Of a DNA stretch of 34,261 nucleotides, positions 25,743 to 32,943 are shown piece by piece. The stretch is taken from assembly GCA_021787595.1 (NCBI GenBank), contig JAJYLQ010000033.1:1-34261 (forward strand), given 5' to 3'. The translations under genes were made by a program, and so were the position numbers. This stretch comes from Chloroflexota bacterium (lineage in GTDB: Bacteria > Chloroflexota > Anaerolineae > Anaerolineales > Villigracilaceae). The notes beneath the pieces are model-generated. The model was not told the DNA's origin and did not search any database. It was given only the letters and a program-made list of their open reading frames with translations. Within the stretch, counting starts at the first letter, position 1. Each line of letters starts with the position of its first letter.

Positions 25743-26489
25743 ATGGCCGATTTGAATTATCGCGTGGAGGGCGACGGCGAGGCTTTGCTGCTCGTTCACG
25801 GTTTCGGCGTTTCGTTCAATATCTGGAAAAAACTGGTTCCACTTTTGCGGCCGTACTTCACTTTGATAATGATCGAAGCGCCGGGCATTGGCGGGTCGCC
25901 GTTCGAGAAGAGTGGACAATCCTATCTGGCCGCGTCGGTGGAAGCAATCGAATGCCTGCGCTCGATGCTTGGATTTGATTCGTGGAACGTGCTGGGTTAT
26001 TCGACCGGTTCCCGCGTTGTCGAAGCCTATGTACGGACGTATGCCTCGCGCGTGCGCGGCCTGATCTTTCTTTGCCCATTGGTCTTGCCGCGTTTCACCA
26101 GTTTGAATTTACGCTTTTCTCTGTGGATTGATAAATTCATTCCCGCGTATGGCGACCTTATTCTGACAGGCTGGCGGTTGAAATTTTTGATCTTCCTTTT
26201 GGGTTTCAGCCTGAAACAAAATTCTTTGGCAGGCGAGTGGTTCGAGGAAATAAGCCAGAATCCGCGAAATGTCCTGAAGGAAACCCTGCGGATGATTTCG
26301 CCGACTGGAACGTGCCCGTTAGAGATTCCAATGCCGGCTTCGTATATTTGGGGAAAGGATGATTTTGTCACGCAAAGGCCGCGGAGGCCAGGCCCACATG
26401 ATTTTTTGATCCATGCCAATCATGCCGCACCGGTGCTGGCTGCGGATGAGGTTTCCGAACTTATCATCGAACTCTTAGGAAGCTCTTGA
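25743..26489 (+). CDS. Alpha/beta hydrolase
   Basis: A 248-residue alpha/beta-hydrolase-fold protein. The oxyanion-hole segment is VHGFG (18-22), the nucleophile elbow is GYSTGS with Ser87, the acid is in GKDDFV and the catalytic His in HANHAAP. A long lid (about 115-185) is rich in hydrophobic and aromatic residues (LRFSLWIDKF, LKFLIFLLGF), which suggests a lipophilic substrate or membrane contact. The start ATG abuts the stop of the methyltransferase gene with no gap, so translation is coupled. The reaction (esterase, thioesterase or C-C hydrolase) is not decided by sequence. Confidence 0.87.
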   Translation: MADLNYRVEGDGEALLLVHGFGVSFNIWKKLVPLLRPYFTLIMIEAPGIGGSPFEKSGQSYLAASVEAIECLRSMLGFDSWNVLGYSTGSRVVEAYVRTYASRVRGLIFLCPLVLPRFTSLNLRFSLWIDKFIPAYGDLILTGWRLKFLIFLLGFSLKQNSLAGEWFEEISQNPRNVLKETLRMISPTGTCPLEIPMPASYIWGKDDFVTQRPRRPGPHDFLIHANHAAPVLAADEVSELIIELLGSS

Positions 26490-26537
26490 CATGGTTTCAT
26501 GCGATGATGCTAAAGTGCGAATGTAATAATATCCTCA

Positions 26538-26619
26538 TGTCGCTGCGAGTGGCGCCAGGTTTCGATACGATCGGAAAAGCACTGCTCTACTCAACCATCG
26601 GGCGCGGCTCGCAATGACA
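26538..26619. repeat. TGTCATTGCGAG-type inverted-repeat element, copy d
   Basis: The left end TGTCGCTGCGAG (26538-26549) and canonical right end CTCGCAATGACA (26608-26619) are inverted with two mismatches. GTGGCGCC follows the left end as in other copies. The right end lies 19 bases before the start codon of the CPBP protease gene. Confidence 0.65.
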
Positions 26620-26638
26620 TGTCCTGTGAGTGATATTC

Positions 26639-27490
26639 ATGCGAACATTTTTTAGCGACACCTGGCGCGATCTCCGCGCATTGCCAGACGATTTGATCCG
26701 CGGCCGCGACGCGCTGATCATCACCGCGCTGATTTTGCTGCCGTGGCTGCTTCTCTTTCTAAAACGACGCGACATAACTTCGCTCCAGCCTCTGACCTGG
26801 ATTTTTGCCTTCATCGCTTTCTTCTGGCTGACCGGCCACCGGCATGTTCTGCCGCCGCTGCAAGTCCGCAGGCCGCGCCTCGAGCTTGTCGTTGCGTTGG
26901 CGCTGGCTGCTTTGTGGATTCTTTATCGTGTGGGGGAGTACTGGCAGTTGTACGCAATCCCCACTTTTGGATTGAAGAACAGCTGCGGCCCGATTTCTGA
27001 AACGCCGGTTCCCAAGATGATCGAGATGTTTCTTGTGCCGGTTCTCTTTTTGCTTGTGTTGAAATACTCCTTCAAGGCGATGGGCTTTTCCTTCGACAAG
27101 TTTTCATGGCTGGCCGCGCTCCTGCCAATCATTATCTTGATTGTTTATGGCCTGGCCAATCATCCTTTGCAGCCGTTTGCCGTCTCCTCTGCCTGCTATT
27201 TCTTCGGCGCGGGATTGCCCGAAGAGTTTCTGTACCGCGCTTTTATTCAAACGCGATTCGAAGCGATCCTGCGCCGTCCGCTTTGGGCGGTGTGGCTGGC
27301 TTCGTTTGCATTCGGCGTTTCGCACGTCCCGATTGACCTTGCCGGATCATTCGTCCATTGGCAGGACGCGCTGCTCACCGCCTTCACGTATCAGATGACG
27401 GTCGGCTTTGCGCTGGGTTATGCCTACATGCGAACACGCAGCGTTCTGCCGTTATCGTTAATTCACACGTTCATCGATTCCGCGATCTGA
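26639..27490 (+). CDS. CPBP-family intramembrane metalloprotease (CAAX protease-like)
   Basis: A 283-residue polytopic membrane protein with about eight hydrophobic helices. The abortive-infection/CAAX protease motifs are present: EEFLYR (Glu195, Glu196, Arg200), FGVSH with His229, and LIHTFID with His276 and Asp280. Members cleave prenylated or other membrane proteins; in bacteria they also serve bacteriocin immunity and anti-sigma processing. The N-terminal 20 residues are cytoplasmic and charged. I prefer ATG 26639 to the GTG three codons upstream. The leader is formed almost wholly by a dispersed inverted-repeat element. Substrate unknown. Confidence 0.88.
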   Translation: MRTFFSDTWRDLRALPDDLIRGRDALIITALILLPWLLLFLKRRDITSLQPLTWIFAFIAFFWLTGHRHVLPPLQVRRPRLELVVALALAALWILYRVGEYWQLYAIPTFGLKNSCGPISETPVPKMIEMFLVPVLFLLVLKYSFKAMGFSFDKFSWLAALLPIIILIVYGLANHPLQPFAVSSACYFFGAGLPEEFLYRAFIQTRFEAILRRPLWAVWLASFAFGVSHVPIDLAGSFVHWQDALLTAFTYQMTVGFALGYAYMRTRSVLPLSLIHTFIDSAI

Positions 27491-27497
27491 TGCGCAA

Positions 27498-27570
27498 GTC
27501 ACTGCGAAGATCGCGAAGCACGCCGTTGGCGATGCCGCAGGCCGACGTGGCAGTCTCAGCTAATCCTCAA
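27498..27570. repeat. Partial copy of the TGTCATTGCGAG-type element
   Basis: It begins GTCACTGCGAAGA (27498), and 27543-27570 match 3697-3724 of copy a with about four mismatches. The right end is missing. It lies right after the CPBP stop. Confidence 0.5.
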
Positions 27571-27587
27571 CTGATTGGTTGAAAATA

Positions 27588-27622
27588 AAACCTTGCGAAG
27601 GTCCGAAACCTTCGCAAGGTTT
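27588..27622. terminator. Bidirectional terminator between the CPBP and pirin genes
   Basis: AAACCTTGCGAAGG (27588-27601) pairs perfectly with CCTTCGCAAGGTTT (27609-27622) around a 7-base loop, flanked by A-rich and T-rich sequence. It separates convergent genes. Confidence 0.75.
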
Positions 27623-27626
27623 GAAT

Positions 27627-28469
27627 TTATTTTATAAACGTTCCATTGCGCAATTCCATCAGCGTTTGCTGGATTTCCTCCGTCGTGTTCATCACGAACG
27701 GACCGTACGGCGCAATCGGTTCTTTGAACGGCGCGCCAGCCACCAGCATGAATCGAACAGATGAATTTTCTGTCTTCACGCGGAGCGAATCGCCGTCGTC
27801 GAATTTGACCATGCGAACGGCTTCGACGGTCTGATCGGCAAAGACGGCTTCGCCCTCGAAGACATACGCGATGGCGGTGTGACCCAGCTCAACGGGCTGA
27901 GTCCATTCTTGGTCGGGAGCCAGCTCGACGTCGAGGTAAAGAGGCGAGGCCGCGATCTCGGTAACGGGACCAATTACATTGCCCGCTCGTCCTGCGACGA
28001 CGCGGATTTTGATCCCATCCTTTTCATATATCGGAATCGCCGCGGCATTGACTTCCTGATAGCGCGGCTCGGTCATCTTGAGTCGGGCAGGGAGGTTGAC
28101 CCAAAGTTGAAATCCGTAAATGTTTCCGCTCGGACCGCGGCGCGGCATTTCCTCATGCAAAATGCCGCGGCCGGATGTCATCCATTGCGCGTCGCCGGGA
28201 CCGATGACGCCTGAATTGCCGAGGCTGTCGCGATGCGCCGTGGAACCTTCGAGCATGTAGGTGACGGTTTCGATGCCGCGATGCGGGTGCATGGGGAAGC
28301 CGCGGATCGGGCCTTCGACCGGATCGTTGAAGGCGAAGTGATCGAAGAGCAGGAAGGGATCGAAGAGATTGGATTTGTGCGGCGCGATGGAACGCCTGAG
28401 CAGCACGCCCGCGCCTTCGATGACGTATTGCGGCTCGATGATTTGGGGAATAGTTCTAAAGTTGGTCAT
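27627..28469 (-). CDS. Pirin family protein
   Basis: A 280-residue bicupin of the pirin family. The N-terminal cupin has the four metal ligands: His61 and His63 in HPHRGIETVTY, and His105 and Glu107 in SGRGILHEE. Bacterial pirins variously show quercetin 2,3-dioxygenase activity or bind metabolic enzymes; the iron site here is complete. The start ATG 28469 has no strong ribosome binding site. It is in line with the upstream SDR gene, but a promoter-like sequence at 28508-28537 suggests separate transcription. Confidence 0.92.
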   Translation of the reverse strand: MTNFRTIPQIIEPQYVIEGAGVLLRRSIAPHKSNLFDPFLLFDHFAFNDPVEGPIRGFPMHPHRGIETVTYMLEGSTAHRDSLGNSGVIGPGDAQWMTSGRGILHEEMPRRGPSGNIYGFQLWVNLPARLKMTEPRYQEVNAAAIPIYEKDGIKIRVVAGRAGNVIGPVTEIAASPLYLDVELAPDQEWTQPVELGHTAIAYVFEGEAVFADQTVEAVRMVKFDDGDSLRVKTENSSVRFMLVAGAPFKEPIAPYGPFVMNTTEEIQQTLMELRNGTFIK

Positions 28470-28507
28470 GCGAAATAGATGACTTGAGGTAGAAGAGTAT
28501 TACACGG

Positions 28508-28537
28508 CTTATGGTATCTTATCAAGCAGCTTGTCAA
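28508..28537 (-). promoter_or_regulatory. Candidate pirin-gene promoter
   Basis: On the - strand TTGACA (28537-28532) is exact and overlaps the SDR stop codon. An 18-base spacer leads to CATAAG (28513-28508), a fair -10. The leader would be about 30 bases. Confidence 0.45.
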
Positions 28538-29370
28538 CTCGCAGTAATTGCTCTCTCTGCCTGCTTGGCCCTGTACTCGCTCATAAGCATGTTGAGCAGC
28601 GGTTGAGAACTTTTTCCTGTAACCCTTATGTGTTCACCATTGATGTGTCCGTTTGCCGCCGAGCCGAGATAAACGATTAGAGAAGCGACATCTTGCGCGG
28701 TTGTAATCCGGCGCGTTGGAAAAGCCTTTGCTGCCTCGCGCCTGAATTCTTCCGGGAAGTTCGCCATGTGCCTCTCCACAAGCGTCCAGCTTGGCAACAC
28801 GACGTTCGAGAGAATGCCGTCCGCTGAAAGCTCCTCGACCAGGTTCGATGTCAGGCCGAACAACGCGGTCTTCAGTGAGCCGTACGGGCCTGAGCCTTTC
28901 AGGCTGTCGTAACCGATGTCGCTGGAGATGTTGACGATGCGACCCCATTTCTGCTTCCGCATGAAAGGGACGACGAGCTGTGTCACCTTCACTGTGCCGA
29001 ACAGGTTGATGCCAACCGTCTCCTGCCACTGTTTCATCGACATCTCCTCGAACGCCTTACTGCGGTTCTCCCCGCTGCCCCACTGGATGGCATTGTTCAC
29101 CAGCACATCGATGCTCCCGAATCTTCTTGCGATCGCCTCGACCGCCTTCTCGATGCTGGCGTGATCCGCAAGTGACATGTAGGTTGCAAACGCGGTGCCG
29201 CCGTCCCGTTCGATCGAAGCGACAGCTTCTTTGGCAGACACCTCGTTCTTGAAATAGGTAACGGCGACTCTGGAGCCAGTTTCGTGACCAAATGCCAGCG
29301 CACTAGCTTTTCCGATTCCCATACTTCCACCCGTGATCAAAATGGTTTTTCCATTCAATCCTGTATCCAC
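28534..29370 (-). CDS. Short-chain dehydrogenase/reductase
   Basis: A 278-residue classical SDR. It has TGGSMGIG for the dinucleotide, NNAIQ in place of the NNAG motif, NISS with the catalytic Ser, and YGSLK as YxxxK. The start is taken as GTG 29370, because AAAGGAG lies 7-8 bases upstream; the TTG further up overlaps that ribosome binding site. The C-terminus is about 25 residues longer than the minimal fold. It is 56 bases after the epimerase-like gene on the same strand. The two, with the MerR gene above them, look like one regulated unit. Substrate unknown. Confidence 0.9.
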   Translation of the reverse strand: MDTGLNGKTILITGGSMGIGKASALAFGHETGSRVAVTYFKNEVSAKEAVASIERDGGTAFATYMSLADHASIEKAVEAIARRFGSIDVLVNNAIQWGSGENRSKAFEEMSMKQWQETVGINLFGTVKVTQLVVPFMRKQKWGRIVNISSDIGYDSLKGSGPYGSLKTALFGLTSNLVEELSADGILSNVVLPSWTLVERHMANFPEEFRREAAKAFPTRRITTAQDVASLIVYLGSAANGHINGEHIRVTGKSSQPLLNMLMSEYRAKQAERAITAS

Positions 29371-29426
29371 GTTATTTCTCCTTTTCAAAGTAATTTCTAA
29401 AAGTTCTCTTGAATTGATGATTCACA

Positions 29427-30398
29427 TCACGCCGCGTTCCCAAGGCGCAGCCAAGCAATGTAATCAGCGATCCCGGCCTCGATATCAAACTGCGGCTCGA
29501 AACCAGTTTCCTTACGAAGTCTTGCAATATCAAAGTACCAGAGTGCTTCGGGCAAACCTGGCTGATGGCCGAATGGGAGTTCAACATCAAAGCCGGGAAT
29601 AACTTTCTTGATCACGTTGACGATCTCTTGATTGGTTGTCGGACGCCCACTCGAGACGTTGTAGAGTCGATGATCGAGCTTGTTGGCAGTCTGCAACAAC
29701 GCAATGCCTCGAGCAGCATCCTTGATATAGCACTGGTCACCGCCATCGGCTGCGTAGACAGACCCAAAGCGTAGACCCTCGATGTTCGGCTTCTCACCCT
29801 TTACGGCTGCATGCACCAGTCGCCCGATAAGCGAACTTCTGGTCGGATCGTAGTTTGGCCCGTACATGGACGCAAGCCGCACCTCCACACATTCGACGTT
29901 CGCCTGTGGGCCAAGATAACTCGAAAGGATTTCACCGCATTTCTTGGCCGCATCCATTGGAAAAGTCGCAGTCATCGGAAGCGGTTGATCTTCGCGCCAA
30001 GGCAACTCTGAAATACCGTTATACACTACGGGCGCACTTGATAACGTAACTCTCTTCACCCCCCACTCATGTGCGACCTGGATTACGTTGGCAATACCCC
30101 TGACCGTAGAATGTATATCCTCAGCAAGTTCAAGCGCGTTCGAACGTCCCACGGGCATGCCGCCAGTAGCAAGATGGACAATGCCAGTAATCTTGTGTTT
30201 TTTGCCGACCGCGTGGAGCGCATCAATATCACCTACATCGGCTGGTTCGATAAAAACTCGCTTCCCGATTTGGTCTTTTAAGAATTCTGGCATGCGGTCC
30301 TTTTTGTGCTGCGTGATCACACAAGATTCGTCCAGGTCGAGAAGCGCCGCAACCGTGTTCGATCCAACAAAACCAAAACCTCCAATAACCAATTGCAC
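29427..30398 (-). CDS. NAD-dependent epimerase/dehydratase family protein lacking the catalytic Tyr
   Basis: A 323-residue extended SDR. The nucleotide motif is GGFGFVG (6-12), with HLATGG and TLSSAPVVY following as in sugar-nucleotide epimerases and related dehydrogenases. The expected YxxxK is replaced by MDAAK (Met148, Lys152), so the usual catalytic base is missing. This may mean an atypical reaction, a binding role, or another residue serving. GTG 30398 is the start, since AAGGAG stands 6 bases upstream. It lies between the MerR gene and the SDR on the same strand and is probably under the MerR promoter. Confidence 0.85.
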   Translation of the reverse strand: MQLVIGGFGFVGSNTVAALLDLDESCVITQHKKDRMPEFLKDQIGKRVFIEPADVGDIDALHAVGKKHKITGIVHLATGGMPVGRSNALELAEDIHSTVRGIANVIQVAHEWGVKRVTLSSAPVVYNGISELPWREDQPLPMTATFPMDAAKKCGEILSSYLGPQANVECVEVRLASMYGPNYDPTRSSLIGRLVHAAVKGEKPNIEGLRFGSVYAADGGDQCYIKDAARGIALLQTANKLDHRLYNVSSGRPTTNQEIVNVIKKVIPGFDVELPFGHQPGLPEALWYFDIARLRKETGFEPQFDIEAGIADYIAWLRLGNAA

Positions 30399-30428
30399 CT
30401 TGATCTCCTTATAAGTTAAAGTGTTCTC

Positions 30429-30515
30429 TTACTTTTTGCCCTGCCGAGGGACAGGTAAACGGGCGCAAAATCTTATGACTGCCAATGCGTTCCATGGCAC
30501 CGCAAGTACTCGCAT
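30429..30515 (-). CDS. Short ORF with ribosome binding site, possible relic
   Basis: A 28-codon frame starts at ATG 30515 with AAGGAG 10 bases upstream and ends at 30429. It begins MRVLAV, like the first strand of a Rossmann protein, but the glycine loop never follows (PWNALAVIRF...). It may be the scar of a deleted dehydrogenase gene between merR and the epimerase, or chance. The 174-base merR-epimerase gap holds nothing else. Confidence 0.25.
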   Translation of the reverse strand: MRVLAVPWNALAVIRFCARLPVPRQGKK

Positions 30516-30572
30516 ATTCAATTTTCTCCTTGCGCTATGTTGGCGAAACGGTCAGAATTTGCCCCTCAAGGC

Positions 30573-30932
30573 TCACTCTGCCTGCCGGAAACGTTTGATC
30601 TTGGCATTTATGATTGCCAGTTTATCTTCAAGCTCGCGGATTCGCGCTTGTACTTCTCGCTTGTGCGATTGGAGCAGCTCGAGCCTGGCGCCTAAAGTGT
30701 CATGACCTTGCGAAGCGAGAGTCGCATACTGCTGCATACCTTGAATGGACATACCGCTATCACGCAGGCAATGTAGGAACTTGAGATGCTCGAGATCTGT
30801 TTGCGCATACCGGCGATGACCGCCATGGTTGCGGGCGACCGGTTCGATCAGCCCAATGCGTTCGTAGTAACGCAATGTATGAGCGCTCAGACCAGTAAAG
30901 TTAGAAGCCTCACGAACAGTAAGAGTTTCCAT
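30573..30932 (-). CDS. MerR-family transcriptional regulator
   Basis: A 119-residue regulator. The N-terminal winged helix reads LTVREASNFTGLSAHTLRYYERIGLI, followed by HRRY and the DLEHLKFLHCLRDSGMSI segment of the family. A C-terminal coiled coil (about 80-115) makes the dimer. There are no Cys for metal sensing apart from one in the HCLRD helix, so it belongs with the redox/aldehyde- or organic-ligand-responsive subgroup, not the mercury or copper ones. ATG 30932 follows its own promoter by one base. It should bind the dyad at 30948-30967 and control itself and the epimerase and SDR genes downstream. Confidence 0.92.
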   Translation of the reverse strand: METLTVREASNFTGLSAHTLRYYERIGLIEPVARNHGGHRRYAQTDLEHLKFLHCLRDSGMSIQGMQQYATLASQGHDTLGARLELLQSHKREVQARIRELEDKLAIINAKIKRFRQAE

Positions 30933-30939
30933 GGGCGCT

Positions 30940-30970
30940 AGTATAAAACTTAGAGCGCACTCTAAGTCAA
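30940..30970 (-). promoter_or_regulatory. MerR-type promoter and operator
   Basis: On the - strand TTGACT (30970-30965) and TATACT (30945-30940) are separated by 19 bases, the long spacer typical of MerR-activated promoters. A perfect dyad, ACTTAGAG-TGCG-CTCTAAGT (30967-30948), fills the spacer. The predicted start is at about 30933, one base before the merR ATG. Confidence 0.85.
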
Positions 30971-31077
30971 GACCCAAAGTGAATTTAATCACTGTTGGTG
31001 CAGGTTATTCCTTGCAAAAATTTTGATACCCAAAAAGGAACTTCAGCAAGCTTTTTTAATGAATACTGTTATCGGAA

Positions 31078-31665
31078 TCAATATATTCGCGCAAGAATTC
31101 TTTTCAAGCTTGGAGTGAATTCCAAATCTTCGTTCGACACATCCAGCCGTAACAAGTTTTTGTCGGGAACGGTGACAAGCCATTCCTCCAAAAACGAATG
31201 GAACAGCGCGGTATCCTCTGCGGAGGCAATATTGATTCGCTGACGCGAAATCAATCGCCTGCGGATGATTTCTTCGCTGGCTGTCAGATGCACAATCAGA
31301 TCGGGCGGAGGAAGCAACTGACGCGTCAGTTCGTAGAAGCGGCGGCAGAGATCGAATTCAGAATCGCTGAGCCAGCCGCGGGCGTGAAAGAGACGTGTGA
31401 ATCCGTGAAAGTCCAGGTCGAGTCCGCCGTCCACGAGTCCGATTAATGAAGAAGCGCGCAGTTCTCTTTCCTGTTCGGCGCGCAAAAGAAAGTAATCCAT
31501 CTGGTTGGCGAGGCCGTAACGCTTGTCTTCCTTGAACAACGCCTGGAAAGGACGCCCGACATGTTGCTCAAAAGCCACCGCGAAATTTCCTGTTTTGCTC
31601 AAAACCCGGACGAGACTGGTCTTTCCAACGCCGCTTGCTCCAATTACTGTGATCAGTTTGCTCAT
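31078..31665 (-). CDS. Deoxynucleoside-kinase-like P-loop protein
   Basis: A 195-residue P-loop protein. Walker A is GASGVGKT (9-16). LPPPDLIVHLTAS and the arginine-rich lid RRRLISRQR match deoxynucleoside monophosphate/nucleoside kinases. The usual acid-Arg-Ser motif after the substrate helix is replaced by DGGLDLD, so substrate choice is uncertain. ATG 31665 starts 3 bases after the DinB-like stop on the same strand, a tight operon. A 5'-phosphorylation of deoxynucleosides is the likely activity; a dedicated kinase of another small molecule is the alternative. Confidence 0.78.
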   Translation of the reverse strand: MSKLITVIGASGVGKTSLVRVLSKTGNFAVAFEQHVGRPFQALFKEDKRYGLANQMDYFLLRAEQERELRASSLIGLVDGGLDLDFHGFTRLFHARGWLSDSEFDLCRRFYELTRQLLPPPDLIVHLTASEEIIRRRLISRQRINIASAEDTALFHSFLEEWLVTVPDKNLLRLDVSNEDLEFTPSLKRILARIY

Positions 31666-31668
31666 CAA

Positions 31669-32154
31669 TCAGTGATTGCCAAGAACCTCATCCGGGTTTT
31701 TCAGCCAGGCTGCCAGGTGATCGGCGTGATGCTCATCATGTTCGATGAAGATTTCGATCAGGTCTGCCACCGTGCCGGAATCGCCCCAGGGGAATACAAG
31801 CGTCTGGTCATACTTTTCATCGGGCAAATCCCGAAGCGCCTGGATCACAGCCTGGCGCGAAACATCGAACTCGCGCCGCGTATGTTCCAGGTCAATCGCT
31901 TCGCGCGTGGAGACAGTCTGTGCGTTGTAGGCATTGATGCCGCGTGCCGCGCTTTGCGGGATCGGCTCGTTCTTGGCGTGAGCGCGCAAGGCCTCGACCA
32001 TGGCATCGTCCCAGCCGGAAATGTGATCGAGATATTCCTTGAGGGTCCAGTTCGGATAGATTTGTTTGTCCGTTGGCGCTTGAGAAACAAGAGCATTGAG
32101 GTGCTGGCGGGCTTGTTCAAGCTGCTCGATGAGTGACTCACGTCGAGAACCCAT
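31669..32154 (-). CDS. DinB/ClbS-like four-helix protein
   Basis: A 161-residue protein of the DinB/YfiT superfamily, with ClbS/DfsB-like features. The first helix pair carries PNWTLKEYLDHISGWDD (His44), and the last helix carries IEHDEHHADHLAAWL (His139, His142, His143, His146), which would make the metal site. Members include thiol-dependent transferases and the colibactin-resistance protein ClbS; many have no known role. It is followed by the kinase-like gene after 3 bases. ATG 32154 has GGAGGA upstream. Confidence 0.82.
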   Translation of the reverse strand: MGSRRESLIEQLEQARQHLNALVSQAPTDKQIYPNWTLKEYLDHISGWDDAMVEALRAHAKNEPIPQSAARGINAYNAQTVSTREAIDLEHTRREFDVSRQAVIQALRDLPDEKYDQTLVFPWGDSGTVADLIEIFIEHDEHHADHLAAWLKNPDEVLGNH

Positions 32155-32199
32155 ATTTCCTCCTCCACATATCCTGCATTTGGAATGCAGTGGTTTGCT

Positions 32200-32883
32200 T
32201 CATGGATTGTCCGGTGTATTTGCCGCGTCCCACCATTTGGACAGGTGTCCGTGCGGACGAAGCGGCTGGTCGGCATAATGTGAAATATCATTGAATAACA
32301 TCAGCCGCGCCCGCACCGGGTCTTTGAAATCCACGATGTTCAGGCACGCCGGAGCCTGGTCGAGCCGGTCGCGGTAGCCACGCGCGTCGAATCCGAGCAG
32401 GCTGCTCAGGATGAGTCGCAGCGTGGCTTTATGTGACACGACCAAAACATTTTCATCCTTGTGCTGGAGGACGATTTCTCGAATGATGGGCAGGGCGCGC
32501 GCCAAAACGCTGATTCCTGATTCGCCGCCCTCCGGCGCGAACGTGAACGGATCGGCTTCCCACGCCGCGTATTCGTCCGCGAAACGCGTCTCGACTTCCT
32601 TGCGCGTCAAACCTTCCCAGTGCCCGTGGCTGATCTCGCGCAGGCCGTCACACGGAATCGGTTCGAGGTTGTGCGGCTGGACGAGGATGCGCGCCGTATC
32701 CATCGTGCGGTCGAGCGAACTGGCATACGCCGCGCTGATTTTTTTGTCGGCGAGCCGGACCGCGAGATGCCGGGCTTGTGCGCGTCCTTCCTCGGACAGG
32801 AAGACGTTCTCCGCGCCCGAAAATTTATCTTCGGCTGTGAGCGGCGTCGCGCCGTGCCGGATGAGATAGAGTCGAGTGGTCAT
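32200..32883 (-). CDS. Histidine phosphatase superfamily protein
   Basis: A 227-residue phosphoglycerate-mutase-like phosphatase. The phosphohistidine site is LIRHG (Arg9, His10), with Arg59 in SSLDRT, Glu83 in LREISHGHWEG and His151 in VVSHKATLR, the full catalytic set of the cofactor-dependent-mutase/phosphatase branch. The extra C-terminal 40 residues are Pro/His-rich. The GAENVFLSEEG segment departs from the usual GxxDxPLT. It probably removes a phosphate from a small metabolite; the exact substrate is not indicated. It lies 45 bases upstream of the DinB-like gene on the same strand. Confidence 0.88.
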   Translation of the reverse strand: MTTRLYLIRHGATPLTAEDKFSGAENVFLSEEGRAQARHLAVRLADKKISAAYASSLDRTMDTARILVQPHNLEPIPCDGLREISHGHWEGLTRKEVETRFADEYAAWEADPFTFAPEGGESGISVLARALPIIREIVLQHKDENVLVVSHKATLRLILSSLLGFDARGYRDRLDQAPACLNIVDFKDPVRARLMLFNDISHYADQPLRPHGHLSKWWDAANTPDNP

Positions 32884-32898
32884 GATTCATTGGGTCAT

Positions 32899-32936
32899 CC
32901 ACAGATTTCGCGGACAGAAATCTGTATCATTTGCGG
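32899..32936. repeat. CACAGAT...TTGCGG repeat, copy 2
   Basis: CCACAGATTTCGCGGACAG continues to AAATCTGTATCATTTGCGG. Ends and order match the repeat at 23865-23916. It fills the gap between the M20 peptidase stop and the phosphatase start. Confidence 0.5.
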
Positions 32937-32943
32937 CTAGCGT

